Shown: positions 52,935-64,000 of the stretch, piece after piece
Position numbering within the stretch: the stretch's first letter is position 1
Layout of the letters: each line of letters starts with the position of its first letter
Source of the DNA: Rhizobium sp. Root1212
GTDB lineage: Bacteria > Pseudomonadota > Alphaproteobacteria > Rhizobiales > Rhizobiaceae
DNA length: 64,000 nucleotides
Reading direction: 5' to 3'
NCBI RefSeq assembly: GCF_001424985.1
Contig: NZ_LMDA01000022.1
Coordinates: 1-64,000, forward strand
Translations under genes and position numbers: made by a program
The notes under the pieces: generated by a model
What the model was told of the DNA's origin: nothing
Databases searched by the model: none
Seen by the model: the letters and a program-made list of their open reading frames with translations, nothing else

Positions 52935-52956
52935 GTCAGGAGCGTGCATCAGCCTC

Positions 52957-53364
52957 TCAAAAGGCGACGACGATCTCGTTGAGCTGGGTCAGTTCGCCCA
53001 GGAAATGTTCCAGACGGGTCACATGCTCGTCGCTGTGATGGTTTTCATCGATCTGGGCACGAACCGCGGCAATACGCTTTTCAAGCGAGGCCGAATCGAA
53101 CTCTTCCGATGAAACGGCGGATTCGGCGAGCAGCGTGCAGCCGGTCGGCAGGATATCGGCAAAGCCGCCGAAAACGACGTAGCGCGTGATCTTGCCATCG
53201 GTGCCCTTCACGGTGACGACGCCCGGCTTCAGGGTGGTCATGGTCGGCGCATGGTTGGCCATGACGGTCATTTCGCCTTCCGTTGCCGGAATGACGACTT
53301 CCGTCACCCGCTCGGAAAGGAGCAGACGTTCCGGAGAAACAAGCTCGAAGTTGAAATCAGCCAT
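52957..53364 (-). CDS. atpC: ATP synthase F1 epsilon subunit
   Basis: The 135-residue subunit has the N-terminal beta-sandwich (FNFELVSPERLLLSERVTEVVIP, GEMTVMANHAPTMTTLKPGVV) and a short C-terminal helical pair. It couples the rotor to c-ring and can inhibit ATP hydrolysis. The ATG at 53364 is preferred over one two codons earlier on homology (MADFNFEL). It is last in the F1 operon, 112 bp after atpD. Confidence 0.95.
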   Translation of the reverse strand: MADFNFELVSPERLLLSERVTEVVIPATEGEMTVMANHAPTMTTLKPGVVTVKGTDGKITRYVVFGGFADILPTGCTLLAESAVSSEEFDSASLEKRIAAVRAQIDENHHSDEHVTRLEHFLGELTQLNEIVVAF

Positions 53365-53476
53365 GATCATTCGCTTCTTCTGGCGCTACCGGAGAACCGG
53401 CAGACAGTTCACTCAAGCGGCGGACATCATCCGGCGCCGGACGACCGGGGTGCGGAGCACCCCGGCCTTGTTCGCA

Positions 53477-55015
<1,539 letters not shown>

Positions 55016-55891
55016 TTAGAGCGCTTCCGCGCCCGAAATGATTTCAATGAGTTCCTTGGTGATCTGCGCCTGACGCTGGCGGTTGTAGCTGAGCGTCAGC
55101 TTATTGATCATCTCACCGGCATTGCGCGTGGCGTTGTCCATCGCGCTCATCTTGGCACCCATTTCACCCGCGACGTTTTCGAGCAGAGCCCGGAAAACCT
55201 GGACCGAAATGTTGCGCGGGATCAGGTCGCTGAGGATCTCGCCGGCATCGGGCTCGTATTCGTAGATCGCGCCCTGATCGGCAGATGCCCCTTCCGGTGT
55301 GGCAGCCGGGATCAGCTGCAGGCCGGTCGGGATCTGCGAGATGACCGACTTGAACTCCGAATAGAACAGCGTGCAGACATCGAACTCACCCTTTTCGAAG
55401 AGCGAGATGATCTTGTGGCCGATCGCGTCGGCGTTCTCGAAGCTGATCTTCTTGACTTCGCGAAGATCGACGCGGTCGATGATCAGCGACGCGAATTCGC
55501 GACGCAGGATATCGAAGCCCTTCTTGCCGACGCAGATGATCTTGACCGTCTTGCCCTGAGCCAGAAGCTTGCGGACATGATCACGCGCAAAGCGCGCGAT
55601 CTGGCCGTTAAAGCCGCCGCAAAGGCCGCGTTCTGCCGTGCAAACGACGAGAAGATGCGTCTGATCCTTGCCATTGCCCGTCATCAGCAGCGGGGCATCG
55701 GCGTCGCCGCCGACAGCCTGGGCGATGTTCGAGAGAACAGCACTCATCCGCTGAGAATAGGGCCGGGCGGCCTCGGCCGCCTCCTGGGCACGCCGAAGCT
55801 TCGCCGCGGCGACCATTTTCATCGCCTTGGTGATCTTCTGCGTCGCCTTGACGGAGGCGATCCTGTTTTTCAGATCCTTAAGTGAAGGCAT
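55016..55891 (-). CDS. atpG: ATP synthase F1 gamma subunit
   Basis: The 291-residue rotor shaft has the conserved N-terminal coiled coil ([29 protein letters not shown] in part), [13 protein letters not shown] and the C-terminal [32 protein letters not shown] region. It lies between atpA and atpD in the standard order. Confidence 0.96.
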   Translation of the reverse strand: MPSLKDLKNRIASVKATQKITKAMKMVAAAKLRRAQEAAEAARPYSQRMSAVLSNIAQAVGGDADAPLLMTGNGKDQTHLLVVCTAERGLCGGFNGQIARFARDHVRKLLAQGKTVKIICVGKKGFDILRREFASLIIDRVDLREVKKISFENADAIGHKIISLFEKGEFDVCTLFYSEFKSVISQIPTGLQLIPAATPEGASADQGAIYEYEPDAGEILSDLIPRNISVQVFRALLENVAGEMGAKMSAMDNATRNAGEMINKLTLSYNRQRQAQITKELIEIISGAEAL

Positions 55892-55917
55892 CCGTTATCC
55901 GTCCTTATGGAACCCGA

Positions 55918-57447
55918 TCAGGCGAAAGACTTGGCGAAGGCATCGAGAGCAGCCTTGAGCTTGCCCTTGGTGTCGTCGCTGATAGCCTTTTCCGTGCGGA
56001 TGGTGTCGAGGATGGCCTTGCCTTCCGAGCGCATGTAGGACAGCAGGCCCTGCTCGAAGGCGCCGACCTTGGCGACCGGAATCTTGTCGAGGTAGCCGTT
56101 GACGCCGGCGAAGATGACCGCGACCTGCTCTTCCGTCTTCAGCGGCGAGAACTGCGGCTGCTTCAGGAGTTCGGTCAGGCGGGCACCGCGGTTCAAGAGG
56201 CGCTGCGTCGCAGCATCGAGGTCCGAACCGAACTGGGCGAAGGCGGCCATTTCGCGATACTGCGCGAGTTCACCCTTGATCGAACCGGCAACCTGCTTCA
56301 TCGCCTTGACCTGAGCGGCCGAACCGACGCGGGAAACCGACAGACCGACGTTCACGGCCGGGCGGATACCCTGGTAGAACAGGTCCGTTTCAAGGAAGAT
56401 CTGGCCGTCGGTGATCGAGATCACGTTGGTCGGAATGAATGCCGAAACGTCGTTACCCTGGGTTTCGATGACCGGCAGAGCCGTCAGCGAGCCAGCGCCC
56501 ATTTCGTCGGAGAGCTTTGCAGCGCGCTCGAGGAGACGCGAGTGCAGGTAGAAGACGTCGCCCGGATAAGCTTCGCGGCCCGGCGGGCGGCGCAGCAGCA
56601 GGGACATCTGACGATAGGCGACGGCCTGCTTCGACAGGTCGTCGTAGCCGATCAGGGCGTGCATGCCGTTGTCACGGAAGTATTCGCCCATGGCGGCGCC
56701 GGCGAACGGCGCCAGGTACTGCATCGGAGCCGGATCGGAAGCCGTCGCAGCAACGATGATCGAGTACTTCAGCGCGCCGCGCTCTTCGAGCACCTTGACG
56801 AACTGGGCAACGGTCGAACGCTTCTGGCCGATAGCGACGTAAACGCAGAACAGCTTTTCGCCGTCCGGGCCGTTATCGTGGATCGCCTTCTGGTTCAGGA
56901 TCGTGTCGAGAATGATGGCGGTCTTGCCGGTCTGACGGTCGCCGATGACCAGCTCGCGCTGGCCGCGGCCAACCGGGATCAGGGCGTCGATGGCCTTGAG
57001 GCCGGTCGACATCGGCTCATGAACCGACTTGCGCGGAATGATGCCGGGAGCCTTGACGTCCACGCGCGAACGGCGGGTCGCATTGATCGGGCCCTTGCCG
57101 TCGATCGGATTGCCGAGGGCGTCGACGACGCGGCCGAGCAGTTCCGGACCGACCGGAACGTCGACGATGGCGCCGGTCCGCTTGACGGTGTCGCCTTCCT
57201 TGATTTCGCGGTCGGCGCCGAAGATAACGACACCGACGTTGTCGGCTTCGAGGTTCAGGGCCATGCCGCGAATTCCGCCAGGGAATTCAACCATCTCGCC
57301 GGCCTGGACGTTGTCCAGACCGTAGACGCGGGCAATACCGTCACCGACGGAGAGCACCTGGCCAACTTCGGAGACTTCTGCCTCCTGGCCGAAATTTTTG
57401 ATCTGATCTTTGAGAATTGCGGAAATTTCCGCGGCGCGGATATCCAT
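55918..57447 (-). CDS. atpA: ATP synthase F1 alpha subunit
   Basis: The 509-residue noncatalytic nucleotide-binding subunit has Walker A GDRQTGKT (169-176), the [17 protein letters not shown] segment and the [17 protein letters not shown] signature. Its ATG overlaps the atpH stop by one base (TGATG), so translation is coupled. Confidence 0.97.
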   Translation of the reverse strand: MDIRAAEISAILKDQIKNFGQEAEVSEVGQVLSVGDGIARVYGLDNVQAGEMVEFPGGIRGMALNLEADNVGVVIFGADREIKEGDTVKRTGAIVDVPVGPELLGRVVDALGNPIDGKGPINATRRSRVDVKAPGIIPRKSVHEPMSTGLKAIDALIPVGRGQRELVIGDRQTGKTAIILDTILNQKAIHDNGPDGEKLFCVYVAIGQKRSTVAQFVKVLEERGALKYSIIVAATASDPAPMQYLAPFAGAAMGEYFRDNGMHALIGYDDLSKQAVAYRQMSLLLRRPPGREAYPGDVFYLHSRLLERAAKLSDEMGAGSLTALPVIETQGNDVSAFIPTNVISITDGQIFLETDLFYQGIRPAVNVGLSVSRVGSAAQVKAMKQVAGSIKGELAQYREMAAFAQFGSDLDAATQRLLNRGARLTELLKQPQFSPLKTEEQVAVIFAGVNGYLDKIPVAKVGAFEQGLLSYMRSEGKAILDTIRTEKAISDDTKGKLKAALDAFAKSFA

Positions 57448-58007
57448 CAGCCGACCTCTTTCAGTGCAAGCTTAAGGCTCGAGAGCTTTGTGCGAAGGGA
57501 AGTGTCAATCTGGCGGGACCCGACCTTGACGATCAAACCACCGAGAATAGACGGATCGACAGTGACGTTGATCGCCACGTCTTTGCCGGTGACGCCTTTC
57601 AGCGCCGCCTTCAATTCTGTTTGCTGCGCTGCGGAGAGCGCATGGGCCGAAGTCACATCAGCAGACACTTCGCCGCGATGACGGGCGGCAATGGCGCGAT
57701 AGGCCTTCACGATGCCCGGCACCGCGAACAGGCGGCGATTGCGGGCAACGACCTTGAGGAAGTTTGCGACCAGGCCGGAAATGCCGGCCTTTGCGACGAT
57801 GGCAGAAATTGCCTTGAACTGGTCGTCGGCAGAAAAGACCGGGCTGACGATCAGGCGCTTCAGATCAGCACTCTCATCGACCATCGACTGGAAACGGTCC
57901 AGATCAGACCCTACGCTCTCCACGGAGTTTGCCTCGAGGGCAAGCTCGAACAGCGAAGACGCGTACCTTTCTGCAACACCGGAAATAAGCTCGGATGTAT
58001 CTGCCAC
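57447..58007 (-). CDS. atpH: ATP synthase F1 delta subunit
   Basis: The 186-residue stator subunit has a six-helix N-terminal bundle ([18 protein letters not shown]) and the OSCP-type C-terminus ([32 protein letters not shown] in part). It links F1 to the peripheral stalk. It is first of the F1 operon. The upstream 58008-58274 (267 bp) must hold the promoter; I see no unambiguous -35/-10 pair. As usual in alphaproteobacteria the F0 genes are elsewhere. Confidence 0.95.
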   Translation of the reverse strand: MADTSELISGVAERYASSLFELALEANSVESVGSDLDRFQSMVDESADLKRLIVSPVFSADDQFKAISAIVAKAGISGLVANFLKVVARNRRLFAVPGIVKAYRAIAARHRGEVSADVTSAHALSAAQQTELKAALKGVTGKDVAINVTVDPSILGGLIVKVGSRQIDTSLRTKLSSLKLALKEVG

Positions 58008-58274
58008 GGGTACAAGCTTCTCTCATTTTAATCCAAGGCATCGTTTGCGGTGAGCCGTAAACCCAACACCTTGAATTTGTTGCGATATTTTTTGAGTTCT
58101 GCAAGCCGGGCGGCTTGTGTCCCCCACAAGTCGCGGTTCGTCTAGCATAGGATATCTGGACTCGCAACACGCCAAGGCCACGAATGCGCGATAACTGCGT
58201 ATCCTTGGGCTAAATTTTGCCAAAAATGGGGTTTGAGATGACGCGGTCCAATGCTGCGCTGCGATCAGGCGTCC

Positions 58275-58661
58275 TCAAATCATCCCGAATACGTAAGCCA
58301 GCGGCAGCGCTGCGAGCACGATCTGGACCAGAAGATAGGCCCAGTTGAAGATCGTGTTGCCGCCATCCGACAGCATGGAGAGAACCCGGCCGAAAGCCGC
58401 GAGCGCAAAGGCGGCGCCGAGCGCCAGATAGACCATCGGCTGGGCGAGCAGCACGGCGGCAAGACCAAGCCCCAAAGGAAAGCCGCCCATGACGGAGCGG
58501 GCCTCGGCATAACCGCCACGGCGGCCCTCGCGTAGATCGAGACCGATGGCCTTGAAGGCGAGGCCGGGGGCGAAGACGAAGACGAGACCGATCACCGCGG
58601 TCACAAGAGCGGCGCAAAACGCCAGAAACTCGCCTGTTTCCGTTGGAATGTAGAACTCCAT
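58275..58661 (-). CDS. Four-helix membrane protein (DUF4345-like)
   Basis: The 128-residue protein has four hydrophobic helices (about 13-33, 52-72, 74-93 and 100-124) and the segment AEARSVMGGFPLGLGLAAVLLAQP typical of the DUF4345-type family. The function is unknown. It is between priA and atpH on the same strand and may be a single-gene unit. Confidence 0.7.
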   Translation of the reverse strand: MEFYIPTETGEFLAFCAALVTAVIGLVFVFAPGLAFKAIGLDLREGRRGGYAEARSVMGGFPLGLGLAAVLLAQPMVYLALGAAFALAAFGRVLSMLSDGGNTIFNWAYLLVQIVLAALPLAYVFGMI

Positions 58662-58779
58662 CCTGCCCTCTCATATCTTGCGCCGACATTGCGACGCGAG
58701 AGGATTAACGCAATGGAAGGCAAAAGGGAATCGGGGGTGGAGGGGTAATCCAAAGGCTGAATGCAAGGCTGTCCGTAGT

Positions 58780-60984
58780 TCAAAGAAAACTCTGCGGATC
58801 GATGTCTAGCTGTACACTGATCGACCCGCGCACCTTCGGTCCCGCCGCAATCATCGTCTTCACAAAGCTCTGCATGTCGCTGTTGCGGCGGCCGTGGACG
58901 AGGAGGCGGAAGCGGTGGCGTCCGCGAATGAGGGCGAGCGGCGCTTCGGCGGGGCCAAGGATGCTGATGCCGTCGACGCGAGGAGCGGCTTGGCGCAGGC
59001 CGCGGGCGTGGCCTTCGGCGTCGGCGCGGGTTTCGGCGGAGACGATGAGCGAGGCGAGGCGGCCGAAGGGGGGAAGCAGTGCCTTTTCGCGTTCGCTGAT
59101 CTCGCGCTCGTAGAAAGCGTGCGAATCGCCGGAGACGATCGCCTGCATCACCGGATGCTGCGGTTGGTAGGTCTGCAACAAGCCGAGGGAGCGCAGGCCC
59201 GTGCGGCCGGCGCGGCCGGTGACCTGCGACAACAGCTGAAAGGTGCGCTCGGCGGCGCGCGGGTCGCCGTTGGAGAGGCCGATATCGGCATCGACGATGC
59301 CGACGAAGGTCATCATCGGGAAGTTATGGCCCTTGGCGACCAGCTGGGTGCCGACGACAATATCTGCCTCGCCGCGCTGGATTGCTTCCAGCTCCAGCCG
59401 CAGGCGCTTGACGCCCATGAGATCGGAAGAGAGCACGATGGTTCGCGCATCCGGGAAATGGCGGTCCACCTCCTCGGCGATGCGCTCGACGCCGGGGCCG
59501 CAGGCGACGAGGTGATCGAAGGTGCCGCATTCCGGGCAGGCTTCCGGCGTCTTTTGCGCATAGCCGCAATGGTGACACTGTATCTGGCCGCGGAAACGGT
59601 GCTCCACCAGCCAGCTGGAGCAATCCGGGCATTGGAAGCGATGGCCGCAGACGCGGCAGAGCGTCAGCGGGGCGTAACCGCGGCGATTGAGGAAGAGCAG
59701 CGCCTGCTCCCCTCGCCCCACCGCCTTGCCGATCTGGTTGAGCAGCACCGGCGACAGGAAACCGCCGCGCTCGGGCGGATGGCGGCGCATGTCGACGACA
59801 CCGAGATGGGGGAGAGCGGCGTCACCATAGCGGGTCGGGAGATGGATGGCGGAATAACGGCCGAGATCGCCGTTGACGCGGCTTTCGACCGACGGCGTGG
59901 CGGATACCAGCACGACCGGGAAATCGCCGATGCGGGCGCGCACGACCGCCATGTCGCGGGCATTGTAGAAGACACGGTCTTCCTGCTTGTAGGCGGGATC
60001 GTGCTCCTCATCGACGATGATCAGGCCGAGATTTTCGAACGGCAGGAACAGCGCCGAACGGGCGCCGGCAACGACGCGCACGCCGCCTTCCGTCACCTGC
60101 CGCCAGACCTTTTCACGGGTGCGGGGGGCGAGATCGGAATGCCATTCGGCGGGCTTCGAGCCGAAGCGGTCCTGAAAACGTTCGAGAAAGCTTGCGGTGA
60201 GCGCGATTTCCGGCAGCAGGATCAGCACCTGCTTGCCGGCCTTCAGGGTGGCGGCGATGGCCTCGAAATAGACCTCCGTCTTGCCCGAGCCGGTGATGCC
60301 GTCGATGAGAGAGACGGAAAAGCCGCCGACCCCGACCTTCTGCAAAAGCTCTTCGGCGGCGGATTTCTGCGGGCCCTCCAGCCGCGGGGGTACGAAATCC
60401 GGGTCGGGTTCGGCCACCACCGGCGGCGGCGGCATGAAGACGGTTTCGAACACGCCCTGCGCCGTCAATCCATCGATGACGCTGGAAGAAACGCCGGCCG
60501 CGTGGGAAAGGCCCGAGCGGGTCCAGGCAAAGCCGTTATCGGCGGCGGCGATGGCGCGTGAGCGGGCATCCGTCATGCGTTCCGGGCGCATGTCGGTCAA
60601 TCGCAGGGCTTCGACCATCGGCTCGGGATCGAGGGCAGCCGGCGCACGCAGCGCCATACGGGCGACGAGGCCGGGCGGCGAGACGGTGTAGGAGGAGACC
60701 CAGTCGAGGAAACGGCGCATTTCCGGCTTCAGCGGCGGACAATCGAAAGCAAGCGTGATGGCCTTCAGCTTCTTCGGATCGACGGCTTCCTGACCCTCGT
60801 CATCCCAGACGACGCCCATCACCTGACGGGGGCCGAGCGGCACCTGCACGATGGAGCCCGGCTCCACCGCCATTCCCTCCGGCACGAGATAGGAGTATGC
60901 TTTTGGGGCAGGCATGGGCACCAGCACAGGCACGACCCGCGCGGCGAACAGGGCCCCAAACAAATCGGACGAATCTTCTGTCAT
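58780..60984 (-). CDS. priA: Primosomal replication restart helicase PriA
   Basis: The 734-residue superfamily 2 helicase reloads replication at collapsed forks. It has an N-terminal DNA-binding domain (about 10-110), Walker A GITGSGKT (229-236), the DEEH box in [21 protein letters not shown], eight zinc-ligand cysteines ([13 protein letters not shown] and [18 protein letters not shown]) and QVTGRAGR. The start at 60984 (MTEDSSDLF) is chosen over one 23 codons earlier that would overlap the divergent transaldolase promoter. Confidence 0.96.
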   Translation of the reverse strand: MTEDSSDLFGALFAARVVPVLVPMPAPKAYSYLVPEGMAVEPGSIVQVPLGPRQVMGVVWDDEGQEAVDPKKLKAITLAFDCPPLKPEMRRFLDWVSSYTVSPPGLVARMALRAPAALDPEPMVEALRLTDMRPERMTDARSRAIAAADNGFAWTRSGLSHAAGVSSSVIDGLTAQGVFETVFMPPPPVVAEPDPDFVPPRLEGPQKSAAEELLQKVGVGGFSVSLIDGITGSGKTEVYFEAIAATLKAGKQVLILLPEIALTASFLERFQDRFGSKPAEWHSDLAPRTREKVWRQVTEGGVRVVAGARSALFLPFENLGLIIVDEEHDPAYKQEDRVFYNARDMAVVRARIGDFPVVLVSATPSVESRVNGDLGRYSAIHLPTRYGDAALPHLGVVDMRRHPPERGGFLSPVLLNQIGKAVGRGEQALLFLNRRGYAPLTLCRVCGHRFQCPDCSSWLVEHRFRGQIQCHHCGYAQKTPEACPECGTFDHLVACGPGVERIAEEVDRHFPDARTIVLSSDLMGVKRLRLELEAIQRGEADIVVGTQLVAKGHNFPMMTFVGIVDADIGLSNGDPRAAERTFQLLSQVTGRAGRTGLRSLGLLQTYQPQHPVMQAIVSGDSHAFYEREISEREKALLPPFGRLASLIVSAETRADAEGHARGLRQAAPRVDGISILGPAEAPLALIRGRHRFRLLVHGRRNSDMQSFVKTMIAAGPKVRGSISVQLDIDPQSFL

Positions 60985-61064
60985 CGGCCGTGACCTTGCC
61001 TCCGGTTTGCGATAAAGGAAACCCCGAAACCACAGCTCAGCCGCGCGTCCCAAGGGAGAATTCC

Positions 61065-61718
61065 ATGAAGTTTTTTGTCGATACAGCCGATGTGAACGAA
61101 ATCCGGGAACTCAATGACCTGGGCCTCGTCGACGGCGTGACGACCAACCCCTCGCTGATCCTGAAATCGGGCCGCGACATCTTCGAAGTCACCAAGGAAA
61201 TCTGCGGCATCGTCGAAGGTCCGGTCTCCGCTGAGGTGGCGGCGACCGACTACGAGACGATCATGAAGGAAGCGGCGGTCATTTCGAAGATCGCAGACAA
61301 CATCTGCATCAAGCTGCCGTTGACGCTCGACGGTTTGAAGGCGTGCAAGAATCTCGTTTCCGATGGCCACCAGACCAACGTGACACTGTGCTTCTCGGCC
61401 AACCAGGCGCTGCTCGCCGCCAAGGCCGGCGCGACCTTCGTGTCGCCGTTCATCGGCCGCCTCGACGACATCGCGCTCGACGGCATGGACCTGATCCGCG
61501 AAATCCGCCAGATCTTCGACAATTACGGCTTCGAGACGGAAATCCTCGCGGCTTCGGCCCGCACGGTCAACCACATCAAGGAAGCCGCCCTGATCGGCGC
61601 CGACGTCGTCACCGCGCCGCCGGCAACCCTGAAGGCGCTCGTCAAGCACCCGCTGACCGACAAGGGCCTCGAAACCTTCCTCGCCGACTGGGCGAAGACC
61701 GGCCAGAAGATCGCCTGA
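61065..61718 (+). CDS. tal: Small transaldolase (TalC/FSA type)
   Basis: The 217-residue enzyme belongs to the short transaldolase/fructose-6-phosphate aldolase subfamily. The Schiff-base lysine is Lys83 in CIKLPLT, with GVTTNPSLI and [26 protein letters not shown] as signatures. It functions in the pentose phosphate pathway in the cytoplasm. Family sequences with this pattern are usually transaldolases rather than FSA, but this needs assay. AAGGGAGA precedes the ATG. It is divergent from priA with 80 bp between starts. Confidence 0.9.
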   Translation: MKFFVDTADVNEIRELNDLGLVDGVTTNPSLILKSGRDIFEVTKEICGIVEGPVSAEVAATDYETIMKEAAVISKIADNICIKLPLTLDGLKACKNLVSDGHQTNVTLCFSANQALLAAKAGATFVSPFIGRLDDIALDGMDLIREIRQIFDNYGFETEILAASARTVNHIKEAALIGADVVTAPPATLKALVKHPLTDKGLETFLADWAKTGQKIA

Positions 61719-61842
61719 TTTTTCCGGCATCCACCCGAGTTCGATAAGGCCTCGTGATGTTTCGCGGGGCCTTTTCCATGGGCGATTAACAGAAACCTAA
61801 AGCCTTCGTCGCAGATTGCCCTTGAACGGGGACAAGACGGCG

Positions 61843-62778
61843 ATGAACGAACTCCTGATTATCGGCCACCCGGAGCTGATGACCGAGCGGCAGAGCTGGC
61901 TCGGAGCGCTGGCACGGGAAAGACGGCTTTCGGAAAAAACCGTCGAAGCCTATGAGCGCGATACAAGACAGTTTCTCACCTTCCTGACCGGACATTTGAG
62001 TGGCCCGCCAAAGCTCAATGATATCGAGGCCCTGCGGCCAGCCGACCTGCGCGGATTTCTGGCCATGCGTCGCAAGGAGGGCGCAGGCGCCCGCACGCTC
62101 GGGCGCGGGCTTGCAGGCTTGCGTTCGTTCCTGCGCTATCTGGAACGCAAGGGGCTGGCCAATGCCGCAGGCGCCAGCGCCGTTCGCTCGCCGAAGCAGC
62201 CGAAATCCCTGCCGAAGCCGCTGACCGACACTGACGCCCTGCAGGTGGTGACGGAAGGTGCGCAGCTTGCCGAAGAGCCGTGGATCGCCGCCCGCAACGC
62301 CGCTGTGCTGACCCTGCTTTACGGCTGCGGCCTGCGTATCTCCGAGGCGCTGGACCTGACCGGCAATGATTTTTCAGGCAGGCCGACCTCGCTGCGCATC
62401 ACAGGCAAGGGCGGAAAGACGCGCATCGTACCGCTGATTTCGGCGGCCTGCGACGCCGTGGAGCGCTATCGCAGCCTCTGCCCCTATCACAGCGACGGCG
62501 ACGCGCCGCTGTTTCGCGGCGCGCGCGGCGGCAAACTGCAGGCGGGTATCATCCAGCGGGAAATGCAGCGGCTGCGCGGTGCGCTCGGGCTGCCGGATAC
62601 CGCCACGCCCCATGCCTTGCGCCATTCCTTTGCGACACATCTCCTGGCGGGCGGCGGGGACCTGCGGACGATCCAGGAACTGCTCGGCCATGCCAGCCTC
62701 TCGACGACGCAGGTCTATACCGGCGTCGATTCCACCCGGCTGCTCGAAATCTACGACCGCGCGCATCCGCGCGCTTGA
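61843..62778 (+). CDS. xerC: Site-specific tyrosine recombinase XerC
   Basis: The 311-residue chromosome dimer resolvase has an N-terminal SAM-like core-binding domain (about 15-105) and a catalytic domain with Arg165 (YGCGLRISEAL), Lys189/192 (GKGGKTR), His257-x-x-Arg260 (HALRHSF), His283 (LLGHASLSTTQ) and Tyr292. All residues of the active site are present, in contrast with the decayed phage integrase at 2040-2961. The start at 61843 is favoured over an ATG nine codons upstream for spacing. Confidence 0.93.
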   Translation: MNELLIIGHPELMTERQSWLGALARERRLSEKTVEAYERDTRQFLTFLTGHLSGPPKLNDIEALRPADLRGFLAMRRKEGAGARTLGRGLAGLRSFLRYLERKGLANAAGASAVRSPKQPKSLPKPLTDTDALQVVTEGAQLAEEPWIAARNAAVLTLLYGCGLRISEALDLTGNDFSGRPTSLRITGKGGKTRIVPLISAACDAVERYRSLCPYHSDGDAPLFRGARGGKLQAGIIQREMQRLRGALGLPDTATPHALRHSFATHLLAGGGDLRTIQELLGHASLSTTQVYTGVDSTRLLEIYDRAHPRA

Positions 62779-62873
62779 GCGCCGCGATGACGACATATTA
62801 ACCATGCTTGTTAAGGGGCTCGTGAAGGCTGAAGCGATAGGGTCGGCTTTTCTTTCGCAAGACGGGGCGAAGC

Positions 62874-63950
62874 ATGCCGCATTTGATGATCTCCTCCGCA
62901 CGCCGCATGGCCGCCTCTCTGGGCGATGCCGTCGTCGCGCTGGTCATGGCGCTGCATCTCACCTTTGCGCTCAGCCTGATTGCTGCGCTTCTCGCCATCT
63001 CGCAGGCCCGCGCCGAGGATGTCTCCTGCGGCGGGCGCAATCTTGTCGAGGACTGGCGCGCCAACGATCCGGCGCGATTGGCAGCGGTGGAGAAGGAAGC
63101 GGCCAAAATCCCGAACGGCAAGGGGCTTTTCTGGAAAATCGCGAAGGACGGCGCACCACCCTCCTATCTGCTCGGCACCATGCATGTGACCGATCCGCGC
63201 GTGCTGGCCATGCCGAAAGGTGCGCCGGAGGCGTATCAGGCGGCCGGAACGGTCATTGTCGAATCCGACGAGATCGTCGATGAGAAGAAGGCGGCGGCGG
63301 CCATCATGATGCGGCCGGACCTGACGATGTTTGCCGATGGCAAGACCATCGGCGATTTCCTCAAACCCGACGAGAAGCAGACGCTGGAGGCCGGGCTGAA
63401 GGCGCGCGGCATTCCGCTGGCGCTGGTTTCCAGGATGAAGCCGTGGATGATTGCGAGCTTCGTGGCATTGCCCGCCTGCGAAATGAGCCGCAAGGCCGCC
63501 GGCGCCTCCTTCCTCGACAAGCAGCTTGCCGAAGAGGCCCTGAAGACGGGCAAGACGCTGAAGGGGCTTGAAACCCTGACCGAGCAGTTGCAGGCCATGG
63601 ACGCCCTGCCCGCGCAATTCCACGTGCAGGCGCTGGTCGAGACGTTGCGGCTTGGCGACACGGTGAAGGACGTGATGGAAACGACGACCGAACTCTATCT
63701 CAGCGGCGAGATCGGTATGGTGATGCCGGTCATGAAGGCCGTTTCCGAAGAAGAGGCCGGCAGCAGCGACGATGCCGATTTCGAACAGCGGATCATCACC
63801 GACCGCAACCACACCATGGCGACCCGCGCCCGGCCGATCCTCGAAAAGGGCAATGCCTTCATGGCGGTGGGCGCACTGCACCTGCCGGGCGACCAGGGCC
63901 TGGTCGAACTCCTGCGCAAGGACGGCTTCACCGTGACCGCGGTGAACTGA
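62874..63950 (+). CDS. TraB/GumN-family protein with signal sequence
   Basis: The 358-residue protein has a long N-terminal hydrophobic signal (about residues 17-47, cleavage near SQARA). A TraB/GumN-type metal-dependent hydrolase-like domain follows: SYLLGTMHVTDPRV (GTxH motif), VIVESDEIVDE, TLKGLETLTEQLQAMDALP and FMAVGALHLPGDQGLVELLRKDGF (GALHLPGxxGL motif). Related proteins include Tiki-type proteases, but activity in bacteria is not established. It is 95 bp after xerC in the same direction; the cotranscription is uncertain. Confidence 0.85.
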   Translation: MPHLMISSARRMAASLGDAVVALVMALHLTFALSLIAALLAISQARAEDVSCGGRNLVEDWRANDPARLAAVEKEAAKIPNGKGLFWKIAKDGAPPSYLLGTMHVTDPRVLAMPKGAPEAYQAAGTVIVESDEIVDEKKAAAAIMMRPDLTMFADGKTIGDFLKPDEKQTLEAGLKARGIPLALVSRMKPWMIASFVALPACEMSRKAAGASFLDKQLAEEALKTGKTLKGLETLTEQLQAMDALPAQFHVQALVETLRLGDTVKDVMETTTELYLSGEIGMVMPVMKAVSEEEAGSSDDADFEQRIITDRNHTMATRARPILEKGNAFMAVGALHLPGDQGLVELLRKDGFTVTAVN

Positions 63951-64000
63951 GGCCGCCCAAACGTCTCCGAAAAGATCCGGCCCTTGCATCCGTGCCGCCT

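Overview
The window reads as chromosome of a member of the Rhizobiaceae (Alphaproteobacteria). The reasons are high GC with strong C/G third positions from about 6 kb on, an ALA-synthase type hemA, an F1-only atpHAGDC operon without F0 genes, the rhizobial glpDSTPQUV glycerol-uptake operon, an NAD-dependent fds formate dehydrogenase operon, and palindromic intergenic repeats of rhizobial style. The species cannot be fixed from sequence alone.

Layout. (1) 1-5.9 kb is accessory DNA of visibly lower GC. It holds a decayed IS3-type transposase, then a small prophage remnant bounded by two tRNA-Arg(CCT)-derived direct repeats (1942-1987 and 5879-5924). The remnant keeps a frameshifted integrase, an alpha/beta-hydrolase with a helical-repeat N-terminus (cargo), an M15 endolysin, a holin-like protein, a frameshifted coiled-coil/membrane protein and a virion-like protein. 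(2) 6-12.6 kb is core chromosome: VanZ-like protein, small membrane proteins, a META-MliC periplasmic protein, dxr (isoprenoid synthesis), a lipocalin-like protein, a methyltransferase, hemA (heme synthesis) with an FNR-type site upstream, and a glycine-zipper lipoprotein. (3) 12.6-20.8 kb is tamA-tamB (outer-membrane/envelope biogenesis), bracketed by two copies of one GC-rich palindromic repeat. tamB carries a large internal tandem duplication. (4) 20.8-25.9 kb holds a K+ channel with a zinc ribbon, an intergenic region that may encode a structured RNA, a Tat-exported metallo-beta-lactamase-fold protein divergent from a GlxA-type regulator, and a stand-alone cheW. (5) 25.9-32.5 kb holds an enolase-superfamily enzyme, an aldehyde dehydrogenase and an iron alcohol dehydrogenase with a divergent LysR regulator (catabolism of an unidentified substrate), then small rhizobial hypothetical genes. 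(6) 32.5-41.1 kb is the glycerol/glycerol-3-phosphate locus glpR-glpD-glpS-glpT-glpP-glpQ-glpU-glpV. (7) 41.2-49.3 kb holds an SDR and a LysR regulator followed by fdsGB-(DUF4287)-fdsA-fdhD-fdsD. (8) 49.3-52.7 kb holds an Lrp regulator divergent from a saccharopine-dehydrogenase-like gene, then manC. (9) 52.9-64 kb holds atpHAGDC, a DUF4345-type protein, priA, a small transaldolase, xerC and a TraB/GumN-family protein.

The observations I find most interesting are: complementary degeneration of the ATP-site motifs in the two glycerol-importer ATPases GlpS and GlpT, which predicts one canonical and one degenerate site; the paired tRNA-derived att repeats whose T-stems differ by compensatory changes; the about 516-codon tandem duplication in TamB; a possible structured RNA at 22.16-22.44 kb; palindromic operator candidates in front of glpD, glpR and fdsG; and the uncharacterised hydrolase carried by the prophage remnant.
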